Positions 1 to 9,999 of a stretch of 64,000 bases of DNA are shown here, piece after piece. Source of the DNA: Diadema setosum (taxonomy: Eukaryota > Echinodermata > Echinoidea > Diadematoida > Diadematidae). The stretch is from positions 23,144,494 through 23,208,493 of the forward strand of contig CM067059.1 of assembly GCA_033980235.1 (NCBI GenBank). The letters are read 5' to 3'. The position numbers and the translations under genes were made by a program. Position 1 is the stretch's first letter. Every line of letters begins with the position of its first letter. The notes beneath the pieces are model-generated. The model was given only the letters and a program-made list of their open reading frames with translations, did not search any database and was not told where the DNA came from.

Positions 1-333
1 AAAATCAGGTCATGCACCAGCTTCATAATTTTGCTTTTCCCATGCATTCACTTATCGAAAAGTAACCCGACGTTCTACGTGATAGAAGTGTTCATTTCGG
101 AAAACGCCTGCTTGTTAGCGAGGAGTCCATATTCAAACGACAAAGTTTTCTGAAAACTTATTATTTGTCCATAAAAAGAGTGTAAATTTTTGCTCGTGAC
201 TGAGCAAATGTGAGGTATAAGTATAATGTGTTGTGCAAGCTTAAGCATACAGTGTAGGTGTTTGGTGCAGTGTACAATGCATTATGTACATACACATTAT
301 GTGTGTCAATTGTGAATGAGACGTGTTCTTCTG

Positions 334-410
334 TTAATCGGGTACTCCGCTTAATTGGGTAAGAAACGCTCTGCTAGAGCCTACCCGATTATGCGGAGAG
401 TACTGTACTA
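334..410. repeat. Imperfect hairpin
   Basis: TACTCCGCTTAATTGGGTA is followed about 20 bp later by its imperfect complement TACCCGATTATGCGGAGAGTA. Possibly the remnant of a small inverted-repeat element. Confidence 0.4.
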
Positions 411-505
411 GTAGTAGACGGGTTAACTTGCATAAAACACAAACACACGGACAGAGAGAGAAACAAAAAAGACAATTATGATATTGCAAATGATTATGCT
501 CTTTT

Positions 506-1838
506 TATGCCTCCGCCACGAAGTGGTGCCGGAGGCATTATGTTTTCAGGTTGTCCGTCCGTCCGTACGTCCGTCCGTCCGTCCGCTTTCGTTTACGCGA
601 TAACTTGAGTAATATTTACTGGAATTTTACCAAACCTGGTCCAAGCATGAAGTATGATGGGGTAATTATTTCATTAGATTTTGGGTGAAATCGGCTAAAG
701 GTCAAAGGTCAAAGGTCAAGGTCAAATCATGAAATTGCATCCGTTTACACGATAACTCAAGACTGGATAGAGCAAATTTCACCAAACTTTGTTGGAGGAT
801 GATGTATGATGGGACAATTACTTGATTAGTTTTTCAGTGAAATCGGACAGAGGTCAAAGGTCAAAGATCAAGGTCAAATCCTAAAATTTATCTGTTTACG
901 TGATAACTCAAAACTGGATGAAGCAGCTTTCACCAAACTTGGTCCAAGGATGATGTATGATGGGACAATTAGTTGAGTAGATTTTTGTGACATTGGCAAG
1001 AGGTCAAAGGTCAAAAGGTCAAGGCCAAATGCTACAAATGTTGCAATTTCCCCCATATCTATGCAATGCCCAAAGGTATTTTCTTGAAACTTGGTGTGGA
1101 CATGTACTACTGCGTAAAGATTCTCCAGAGAGAGTTTCATGTCATAAGGTCAAAGGTCAAAAGGTCAAAGGTGAGGTGAAAATGTTGCAATATCACTTTT
1201 CTCGCAAATGGTTCAATGTATCTTTGTTGAACTTGGTACATACGCATATACTGACTGGCAGGGATTATCTAGGGAATTTAGGGGTCATGGGTCAATAGTC
1301 AGGGGTCAAAGGTCAAGGTCAACTCCTCAAAATTTTACTGTTTCCCTCATATACTACAATGTAGTATATGCAATGCTTGCATTATTAGTTTCAAAACTTA
1401 ATACATGCAAGACCTAATGGAGATTCTCTGGGAAATTTCCAGCCAGAAGGTAAAAGGTCAAAGGTTAAGAGTCAAAGGCCAGGTTTCAATGCCCCCCCCC
1501 CCCCAAAAAAAAAAAGAAAAAAAAAAAGAAATCCATTTTGTACCGTCATTACACCCTTTCTTCATACCTTGGAAATTACTCTATGCATAAACTTATAAAA
1601 AGGTCTGTCAGAATTCAAGTAAAAATTCTCAATTCCCCAAATATGTGTAGCTGCACTCTTAGAAAATTAAAGCAAACCCAGTTCAAGACATTTCTGACAA
1701 ACCTGTCATTTCAATATTTTGCCAGTTATGTGAAACTGTCATGGATCACACATTGTGAAGACATTGTACTATACACCTATTGGGAGAATCGTGCATTATA
1801 TGGCGGAGGCATCAGTCGCCATAGCGACATTTCTAGTT
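506..1838 (+). repeat. Dispersed repeat family A, copy 1
   Basis: Starts TATGCCTCCGCCACGAAGTG, then GTGCCGGAGGCATTATG, a CCGT microsatellite, and several degenerate units with AAAGGTCAAAGGTCA runs. Ends ATGGCGGAGGCATCAGTCGC then ATAGCGACATTTCTAG. Outer GCCTCCGCC/GGCGGAGGC sequences are inverted, as in a non-autonomous DNA element. It encodes nothing recognisable. A second full copy is at 20.4-22.0 kb in the same orientation. Confidence 0.8.
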
Positions 1839-2228
1839 TTTATTTGTGACTTCTTCTTTTTTTACTTTAGACAGCCTCTGTTGATGCTGTTTGTTGTTGT
1901 TTTTGCCAATATGATCTTTCTCGTGCTGTGAATGCTATCTTGTCTGTTCTGTATCATATTGTGTTGTTTTATACGCTGTGAATACATATAGCCTGAGGCT
2001 AACAGTGGGTTTGTTAATCAACTGCATTGAAATGAATAAAACAAACGAATCAGAATCTCAGCCCACAGGGATGCGTCATATATACTTGGAAATTAATCTG
2101 AATGGACCACTTATAAAACGGATTCTGCCCAGTCACTTCCAGTCGATGTTGTCTATCATAATAACGAATTATTCAATATCATTGATCAAGTCTAAACTTT
2201 ATTATCGTCATTAGTAGTAGTCGTACAG

Positions 2229-2252
2229 TATTATTATTATTATTATTATTAT

Positions 2253-2290
<38 letters not shown>

Positions 2291-2315
2291 TAGTAGTATA
2301 GTAGTAGTAGTAGTA

Positions 2316-2362
<47 letters not shown>

Positions 2363-2416
2363 TAATAGTATAGTAGTAGTAGTAGTAGTAGTAGTAGTAT
2401 AGTAGTAGTAGTAGTT

Positions 2417-2485
<69 letters not shown>

Positions 2486-2568
2486 TAGTAGTAGTAGTAG
2501 TAGTATCGTAGTATAGTAGTAGTAGTAGTCGTCGTCGTCGTCGTAGTAGTAGTAGTAGTCCATACGGT
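2229..2568. repeat. TTA/TAG trinucleotide microsatellite
   Basis: About 340 bp of ATT then TAG repeats with single-base interruptions (TATAG, TGTAG, TCG). It produces long artificial frames of poly-Tyr, Thr and Leu on the minus strand. Confidence 0.95.
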
Positions 2569-2599
2569 AGCAGTAGCACTATTGATAGTGTATAATCTC

Positions 2600-5320
2600 A
2601 TGTGGGCCCTTCTTTATTTTTTCATCATCGATTACATAATGATATAAAAAGCAACAAAACAAGCGTACACCTTTACATAGTTTGCATCGTGGATAGGAAT
2701 AATGATAATAATCAAAAATAAAATGACACCATGAAAAGTACTTATGCGACGGATCCATAAAAACATGCTGCTCTCATGATCTATCAATGTCTATAGCATT
2801 CCAACAAAGACTGTAAACGATGTACTAAATATATATCTGAATAACGTTGTTTTGGAAGTAATCATAGTAAGATCCAGATAAAACAACGACGCATATAACA
2901 TTATAAAACACGCATTGCAAACATTCTGTCTTTCACCTCCCTTTCTTTTCTATTTTTTTCTCTTTCACATCTTCTCATTTTTCTTTCTTGCTCTTTCTCT
3001 TCTTGCTCTTCTCCTTATTATCATCATTCTCTGTTTATTTTCTCCTTCCTGTTTCGACTTCTCTTAATTGATGATTTGATTATCTTAAAGGATCAACACC
3101 TACTAGCACCTGTGCTATCTCTTGGTCCTTTTAGAATCCTCATTGTGTACATTATCATCATCAAGTGTATGTTCAATGAAGCTTTTTTTTTATAGTTTTA
3201 ATCACTTATCCATTATATATTCGATATGTTTTCAGATTGTTAAGACAGTTATATAATATATGTGTTATGTATTAATGTTGATGTTAACACAAAAGTGTAG
3301 TGTTAAATTACCATTAGGCATTCAAACTTTCTTGTACATTATGTTGTTGTTATAAATAAATTCAAACTCAAACGATTTTTCTTCAGAATGCATACTTTGA
3401 TGGTTTCAGAGTCTATAATTTGTTTTTTTTTTCCTTTCCTATTCGCCTATGTATGAAATGCGATTCCAAAACATTAAAAAAAATAATGGTACCCTGAAAA
3501 GTAAAACGTAAGATGCTCCTGAATAAATACTAAAAAATGCAAAATTATCTAAATATATTTTGGTTCATTTGGGTTATTCTTTTAAGAGGATAGTTCTTTC
3601 TCATAACATTACAAGCTAACAGAAATGCGAAGAGGTGAGTTGATTAAGACATTTTTTTTGGGAACATGAGAATATTATTTACGTCATTTCCTTCTCCTGT
3701 CTTTTCTCCTCCTCGAATTGTCTCTTTCTTTTTCTTCTCCATCAGACATGTGACCCATAATTATGTAACGCACTGTAATTGGCTTCCGCAAGTATTCAAG
3801 ACCACGCCCATCCATATATTGTGCTCATCAAGTACCTTTTATTGTGCTGTTCCAGTTTATAATTAGGTGATACCTTCATTTGCATCTCTGTTGACCCCGT
3901 CTCACATCTCGCATCAATCCTATTTGTACTCACAATATTTGCACGCTCGTGTTGACTTTGTCACCAATGAAGCTTGGTACTTTTTTATTGTTTGGTATAT
4001 GTTCCATTTGAAGGCAATGAATTGTATAGACTGCGATTATGATTGCCATTTTTTTAGCCTTTTTGTTGAACTACTTTATTGTTAGAATATTTTCAATTCT
4101 AATTTCAATTTATTCTCATAATTCTAGGAGAAAAGTACATCAAACGTAAAGATGAAATGATATAAGTCATGATATCCAGCTAGGAAGCATATAGAACAAT
4201 TATTGTTAGAACATAGTAAAGTTGTCAATTTGTGAAAGTTGGTATCTGAGAATGAATGCTAAAGAAATATGATGGAACCTATTTAAAAACAAGCTTGAGT
4301 TGAGCGTAGGGCTCAGTTTTAAAATATGGAAAAAGGTTCCATCAGTAATTCCGTTGTTCTAATAAAATGTCTTTATAATTATTATCAGCAATCGGCATCA
4401 TTATGCTTTCGTCATGCACATGTGACAAAGGCAAACAAAGATTATTCCGTATAAATAAGCGTGGAAGTGCTCAGCCCATCCTTTTTTTTAATGCAATTAA
4501 CAAGCATTGGGAAGGGGGAAGAATAATAATGAGCGATCGAGTATTGGACCTTTCGTGCAAAGTTGTGGGTTTTTTTTTTTCTTGATATAGTGTATTTGTC
4601 TGTGTTTGAAGTCTCGACATACCAATCTATCACGATAATGTCCAAAAATAACAGTTTCACTCATACACATAAGATACAACTGTGCTCCATATTACATCTT
4701 TGCCCTAGAGACAAGGACGAAGAAATTGAAATAAAAGAAATATTCTGTATATCCATACACATTTTATTTTCACGTTGTAGGCCCTATTATTATGATATAT
4801 AGGCTTCTCTTCTGCGGCTAAAAGATATTTGGTGTCAATAAATGAGTTATCTTTCAATTATCTTTCTTATTCTTTGAAACACTTTCCAATACAATCCAGT
4901 GAAACAAGAGTAGTCAGGAACATGAATATCATCTACGTCATTAACTATCAAGAGGTTGTTTATACCTTCAACGCCATCAACTATCAAGAGGTTGTTTATA
5001 CCTTAGTATTATTTGTTAAGCAGTCGCGAATGACTCGTTACTTGTTAGAATCTGAAACCCACATATTCGTTGTATCACTCTTTTTCACCAAACGGTCACG
5101 GTCATGTCAACTTAACTGAGCCAAGCATGCTCACCCCATACGCTTTTCACCCAGACTGTGGGTTTTGCCACATTTATTGTTTCTGCTGCACGAGACAAGG
5201 CTATTTCCTCTCACGATTGTTCACTGTACTTTTTTTTTTTGCGATACTCCACTTTAATGTACGTAAATGTTCAATTGTTAGCAATCTTGCGTTTAGCACC
5301 TGACTGGACCCAAAGAAAGA
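2600..5320. other. Intergenic DNA; no gene seen
   Basis: Contains a pyrimidine tract (about 2930-3065) and a TATAAATAAATTCAAACTCA end at about 3350-3373 that resembles the 3' tail of a CR1-like LINE. It is otherwise unremarkable AT-rich sequence. Confidence 0.5.
4943..5014 (+). repeat. 36-bp tandem duplication
   Basis: AACTATCAAGAGGTTGTTTA recurs 36 bp later with one intervening difference. No coding context is evident. Confidence 0.7.
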
Positions 5321-5345
5321 TTGGGGGGGGGGGGGGGTAGGGTGT

Positions 5346-6146
5346 GTGGCCGTCACATCCCGGGAACGTGTCCAAGATATGGACGTTCGGAGTCTGTTCT
5401 TGATTGTGTTCACATGTGCATTTTTTATGTGCTCGAAATTAGAGCAATTCCTGTTCTACATTATTTTGGATATACGTTCTTCCATGAATGTGTTACAATC
5501 TATTGTTACTTCTCAATGCATTTTCGGTTCGACAATCAATAACTGCCATAATACCCCATGTGCTAAGTGCTCCCGCTCGTTTACAAAAAACCACATGTCT
5601 GCAAGTGTATATAACAAACTGCTGGTGTCTCTGATTTGTAAACTATTCGATAACAAATTATTGTTCGCATATATACGTAAACTGAATTCTGCTTCTGGAA
5701 GATGCTTCAAGTCCCTTTCAACTCATATAATATCCAGAATAACTACTGTAGTTCGGTGTGTGGTAACATTGATACCCGGGAATTATGAGCTTAAATTTGT
5801 TAAATGCTTTTATGGTCGCTACCTCGTCTTAGTGACGCAGATTGCCCGCAGTGCTTTTTTATTATTTGTTTGCTCCATGGAATTTTCCAACACCTACCGC
5901 TCATCCTTTGATATTGTGTACTTGTTCCTTGTACATAGTTCAGCAAATTACATTGTATTCTTGCCACCATCAGTTCTTCCTTCTTTACCTCACGTGAATG
6001 TTAGTATTTTTCTTACTGTTCATCGGCGGAATGTTATTTTCGAGCACTGCTTCCAAGAGACATATGGCAACCAAAGTCATGAGCATGCATTCCTAGTAAA
6101 CAAGTCATTATGTAACTTGTGTTTGCCTATTTTCAAAAATGGCTGA
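5346..6146 (+). CDS. Candidate LINE ORF1 (266 aa), unrecognised
   Basis: An open frame of 266 codons ends in GGC TGA overlapping the ATG of the RT ORF (shared ATGGCTGA), the layout expected for termination-reinitiation. I recognise no domain. A cysteine cluster CHNTPCAKC (about residues 58-66) could bind zinc. The rest is unusually hydrophobic and aromatic, unlike typical nucleic-acid-binding ORF1 proteins, so a chance frame in T-rich DNA remains possible. The frame may extend slightly upstream of this ATG. Confidence 0.35.
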   Translation: MAVTSRERVQDMDVRSLFLIVFTCAFFMCSKLEQFLFYIILDIRSSMNVLQSIVTSQCIFGSTINNCHNTPCAKCSRSFTKNHMSASVYNKLLVSLICKLFDNKLLFAYIRKLNSASGRCFKSLSTHIISRITTVVRCVVTLIPGNYELKFVKCFYGRYLVLVTQIARSAFLLFVCSMEFSNTYRSSFDIVYLFLVHSSANYIVFLPPSVLPSLPHVNVSIFLTVHRRNVIFEHCFQETYGNQSHEHAFLVNKSLCNLCLPIFKNG

Positions 6147-9100
6147 ACAAATTAACGTAAATCTTCCTCCCGCAATGAATAACGAAGTATGTGATTACCA
6201 GCCAGCTGCAATGAAATATTCTTTAAACTGTTCTGACTGTGAAGAAGGTGACAGCACCGACTTTGTCTCATCTTTAAATACAGAAACTCAAGAATTAAAG
6301 CTTGACTTAGATACTAATGATGTTTCTGCTCAAAATGTGTCCTCTTATTATCATTTGGAAAAAGATATCATCAACTTATCTCATTCAAATTCTAAAGATC
6401 TTTTTGTTTCACATATTAATATTAGGAGTTTAAACAAAAATTTCGACCAATTACTTTTACTTGTTAACGAGTTGCAATTCACACATACTATTATTGGCCT
6501 CAGTGAAACATGGCTAAAGGAGACGTCACCTTCCTCCCAATTCATGATCAGTGGTTTTAAATTACTTACTAATAGCAGGAATAGTAAGAGAGGTGGTGGA
6601 GTAGGTTTCTATGTCACACGAACTTTGAATTGTCAGTTGCTACATGAATATTGTATCATTTCAGAATGTCTTGAGAGTATTTTCATTGAGGTTATAACTC
6701 CACACAAAGGTAACATTATTTTGGGGGAAATTTACAGGCCACCTCATTCCAACCCTTCTGAATTTATTGAGTTAGTTCACGGACTTCTTTCTGATAAATA
6801 TTTTGCCAATAAGACATGTATTATAATGGGTGACTTTAATATAAATCTTTTAAACTGCAATGATACTCCAATCTGCCAAGATTTCCTCAACCTTATGTTG
6901 TCAAAATCTTATATTCCCCTTATAAGAAAACCTACTCGTATATCTGATGCTACTTCTTCTCTCATTGACAATATATTTATTAATAATTTATCTTTTGACG
7001 TTACACCTGGTATTGTTGTTTCAGATCTCTCAGATCACTTCCCAGTATTCGCGCTTGTTTCCAAGTTCTTCACGAGAAGAACACCAACTCATAACTCTGG
7101 TTTTCGTGATATGTCTGAATGTAATCTAAATAGACTGAGGGAGGGATTGAGGTCAGTTGACTGGTCTCCTATTTACTGTTCTGGAAATGTAAATGTGTCT
7201 TTTGAAATTTTCATGAATATTTTAACAACAAATTGTAATAGTTATGTACCATTAATAAAACGATCTAGATCAAATTATAAGAAAATACCAAGACAACCAT
7301 GGATCACGAGATCTCTCCTTAAGTCTATTAATAAGAAAAATAGATTGTATTGTAGATACCGTAAATCCCCAAATGCTTTAAACAAATCTTTTTATATTCG
7401 TTATCGAAATACGCTTACATCTACTCTACGTACAGCTAAGCAACAGTATTTCTCCAATCAGTTTCACAAATGTAAGTTCGATATAAAGGGTACGTGGAAG
7501 GTGATTAACACAGCTTTAAACTCTACTGCAGATAAAAATTCCCCGAATTCCATTTTGAAAGACCGTTGTTCAGTAGATGAACCAGGGGCGATGGCGGATG
7601 TATTTAATGACTTCTTTGTTAACCTCGGGCCAGATCTTGCCAGCAAAATACCGCATTCACGGACACCTTTTCATTCGTTCTTAGGGGATAGGAACGCACT
7701 GACTTTCTTTTTCGTTCCTATTGTTGATGATGAAATTAAAGAAGTTGTTTGTAAAATGAATAATAAGAAGAGTACAGGTGATGATGGTATCTCAATTTTT
7801 CTTTTAAAAAATGTAATAAATGAAATAGTTTCTCCTCTCGTCTATATTTTCAATCAATCTTTATTAAGCGGAAAATTTCCTGATAAAATGAAAGTCGCTA
7901 GAGTTGTTCCTATATACAAAAAGGGTCCTAAAGAACATGTTAATAATTATCGCCCGATATCTCTTTTAACTTCAATTTCAAAAATTTTGGAAAAGCTTGT
8001 TCATAAAAGAACTCTCAGATTTCTTATTAATTGTAATATTCTTTCGAATTTTCAGTTCGGTTTCAGAAAGCAACACAGCACAACCCACGCTTTATTGGCT
8101 TTTATTGATAAAGTGGCACATGCTCTTGACGATGCTTCACACACCATCGGTGTTTTTATTGATTTCTCGAAGGCTTTTGACACGATAGACCACGATATTC
8201 TCCTTTATAAGTTAAGCCATTACGGCATTCGCGGGACGGCTTTAGAATGGTTTAGAGATTATCTTACTGATAGAAAGCAGTATGTTTATCTTAATGGTCA
8301 TGAGTCCTCAATGAAATCAATTACATGTGGTGTCCCCCAGGGTTCCCTACTCGGCCCGCTACTATTCATTTTGTACATAAATGATCTCCAAAATTCATCA
8401 GAGATTCTTTCTTTTATATGCTTTGCAGATGACACAAATCTATTTCTTTCACATCGTAATCCTAATACGCTTATTCATATGTTAAACAGCGAATTGAAAC
8501 TTGTTCAATCCTGGATTCATGCCAACAAGTTATCACTAAACATTGATAAAACATATTATATGCTGTTCAGTAACTCTTTGCAATTTATTCCTGGCCATGT
8601 CCAAATTAATGGCATTAATTTAACGAAGGTTGATAGTGTTAAGTTTCTCGGACTGTATATTGATAGCGATTTATCTTGGAAGTCTCACATCAACTTTTTA
8701 ACCAAAGTTTTATCTAGGAATGCAGGAATTCTAAATAAACTGAAAGATTACTTCCCCACCAATATATTGCAAATTATATACTCGACTATGATTTCCCCTT
8801 ACCTCAACTACGGAATACTGGCATGGGGTAACACGACCCAGTCTTTGCTTGACTCGCTCTTTCTCATACAAAAGCGCGCTATTAGAATAATTAATAAGAC
8901 TGGGTATCTATCTCATACAGATGAATTTTTCCATAAGAACAAAATTTTAAAATTGTCAGATTTGTTTTATTACAATTTAGGGATATTCACGTACAAATTA
9001 TCCAAAAATGATCTTCCTGATATTTTTTTGCATATGTTTAAAAGAAATTACTCTATTCATAACTATCCCACCCGCCAACGTGACGATTATCACCTACCAC

Positions 9101-9249
9101 GTACCCGAACCATTTTTGCGAAAAAAACAATTATGTATGCAGGGCCTAAGTACTGGAACGATCTCCCCATAGAACTTGCAGGTTGTTTGTCTTTGTCGAC
9201 CTTCAAATACAAATTAAGACATAATTTATTGAATAATTACATTGCGTAA
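6139..9249 (+). CDS. LINE endonuclease-reverse transcriptase (1036 aa)
   Basis: Single uninterrupted ORF. The N-terminal APE-type endonuclease shows HINIRSL (92-98), LSETWL (121-126), EIYRPP (197-202), GDFNINLL (231-238) and SDH (298-300). The reverse transcriptase follows: NYRPISLLTSISKILEKL (about 603), FGFRKQHSTTHALL (about 640), IDFSKAFDTIDH (about 673), CGVPQGSLLGPLLF (about 729) and the catalytic FADDTNLF (about 762). The C-terminus has the common GPKYWNDLP motif. It nicks target DNA and primes reverse transcription of the element's RNA. All core acidic residues are present, so the product may be active. The ATG overlaps the stop of the upstream ORF by 8 nt. Confidence 0.95.
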   Translation: MAEQINVNLPPAMNNEVCDYQPAAMKYSLNCSDCEEGDSTDFVSSLNTETQELKLDLDTNDVSAQNVSSYYHLEKDIINLSHSNSKDLFVSHINIRSLNKNFDQLLLLVNELQFTHTIIGLSETWLKETSPSSQFMISGFKLLTNSRNSKRGGGVGFYVTRTLNCQLLHEYCIISECLESIFIEVITPHKGNIILGEIYRPPHSNPSEFIELVHGLLSDKYFANKTCIIMGDFNINLLNCNDTPICQDFLNLMLSKSYIPLIRKPTRISDATSSLIDNIFINNLSFDVTPGIVVSDLSDHFPVFALVSKFFTRRTPTHNSGFRDMSECNLNRLREGLRSVDWSPIYCSGNVNVSFEIFMNILTTNCNSYVPLIKRSRSNYKKIPRQPWITRSLLKSINKKNRLYCRYRKSPNALNKSFYIRYRNTLTSTLRTAKQQYFSNQFHKCKFDIKGTWKVINTALNSTADKNSPNSILKDRCSVDEPGAMADVFNDFFVNLGPDLASKIPHSRTPFHSFLGDRNALTFFFVPIVDDEIKEVVCKMNNKKSTGDDGISIFLLKNVINEIVSPLVYIFNQSLLSGKFPDKMKVARVVPIYKKGPKEHVNNYRPISLLTSISKILEKLVHKRTLRFLINCNILSNFQFGFRKQHSTTHALLAFIDKVAHALDDASHTIGVFIDFSKAFDTIDHDILLYKLSHYGIRGTALEWFRDYLTDRKQYVYLNGHESSMKSITCGVPQGSLLGPLLFILYINDLQNSSEILSFICFADDTNLFLSHRNPNTLIHMLNSELKLVQSWIHANKLSLNIDKTYYMLFSNSLQFIPGHVQINGINLTKVDSVKFLGLYIDSDLSWKSHINFLTKVLSRNAGILNKLKDYFPTNILQIIYSTMISPYLNYGILAWGNTTQSLLDSLFLIQKRAIRIINKTGYLSHTDEFFHKNKILKLSDLFYYNLGIFTYKLSKNDLPDIFLHMFKRNYSIHNYPTRQRDDYHLPRTRTIFAKKTIMYAGPKYWNDLPIELAGCLSLSTFKYKLRHNLLNNYIA

Positions 9250-9995
9250 GTCCATTGAAATTTCCTTCTTTCTTGTTTATGTGCCTTTACCTGCTGTGTT
9301 GGTTGTTGTTATTCAAATCAGCTAAGCCTCTCTGTTTGCGCTCTTTAATTCCTTCACACCAGTACCCCTTTTTGATACCCTAAGACTTCGGAACGCGTGA
9401 ACAGCTGGCTTGTTGTATTCCCCTTAGTGCTATACTGGCTGGTAATTCTAATTCTAATTAATTCCAAATTTTCTTTGAATGTTAGTACTTGTATGTTCAC
9501 TCTTTAGGTTTCCCGTATCTCCTCCGAGGACTCGCATGTCGAGTTGTTCTCTTTTCACCGTTATTCAAATCATACTACTACACTATTGTCAACATTGTTA
9601 AATCAACTGTTCTTACATCTGCAGAATGTGGTTGTCTGTATATCACTATTAATGTATTGAGAAGATTCTGTTAGTACACCAGGTATTTTTGCCTTTCATT
9701 TTTGTTTCTCTTTATTTTGGTCCTACGTTGCATCCGTGCTCCTCATCTTTACACTCTGTTCAGAATTTGGGACCTACGCTTAACAAGCTCGCTTTTAAGT
9801 AGGTTCCGTCATATTTCTTTAGCGTTATACATAGAACCAAACGTACGATGATTGACCACTATGTTTTATATTCTTACATTAATTTACTGTACATCCAAGC
9901 CGGATATTATGATTCACTATGTTTTTATTATATTTGCTGTGCATTCCTTCATTGAGAAGTATGAAAATAAATTGAAATTGAAAATTGAAATTAAT
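9250..9995 (+). other. LINE 3' untranslated region and repeat tail
   Basis: Non-coding T-rich sequence after the RT stop. It closes with GAAAATAAATTGAAATTG-type tandem units, a usual 3' end for CR1-like elements, which lack a long poly(A). Confidence 0.6.
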
Positions 9996-9999
9996 GAGT

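Larger units (their letters stand above)
5323..9995 (+). mobile_element. Near-complete CR1/jockey-group non-LTR retrotransposon (LINE)
   Basis: A G-run at 5323-5338 lies at the likely 5' side, then a candidate first ORF (5346-6146), an intact endonuclease/RT ORF (6139-9249), a 0.75 kb 3' region, and a tail of short A/T-rich repeats (AAATTGAAATTGAAAATTG) ending near 9995. No LTRs and no integrase are present. The clade call rests on the APE-type endonuclease, the FADDT RT core and the repeat tail. Ends are approximate and no target-site duplication was found by eye. Long undisturbed ORFs suggest recent activity. Confidence 0.85.

Noticed and set aside
2179..2601. Long minus-strand frames rich in Tyr, Thr and Leu
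   Set aside because: They are translations of a trinucleotide microsatellite in three frames, with no other coding signal.
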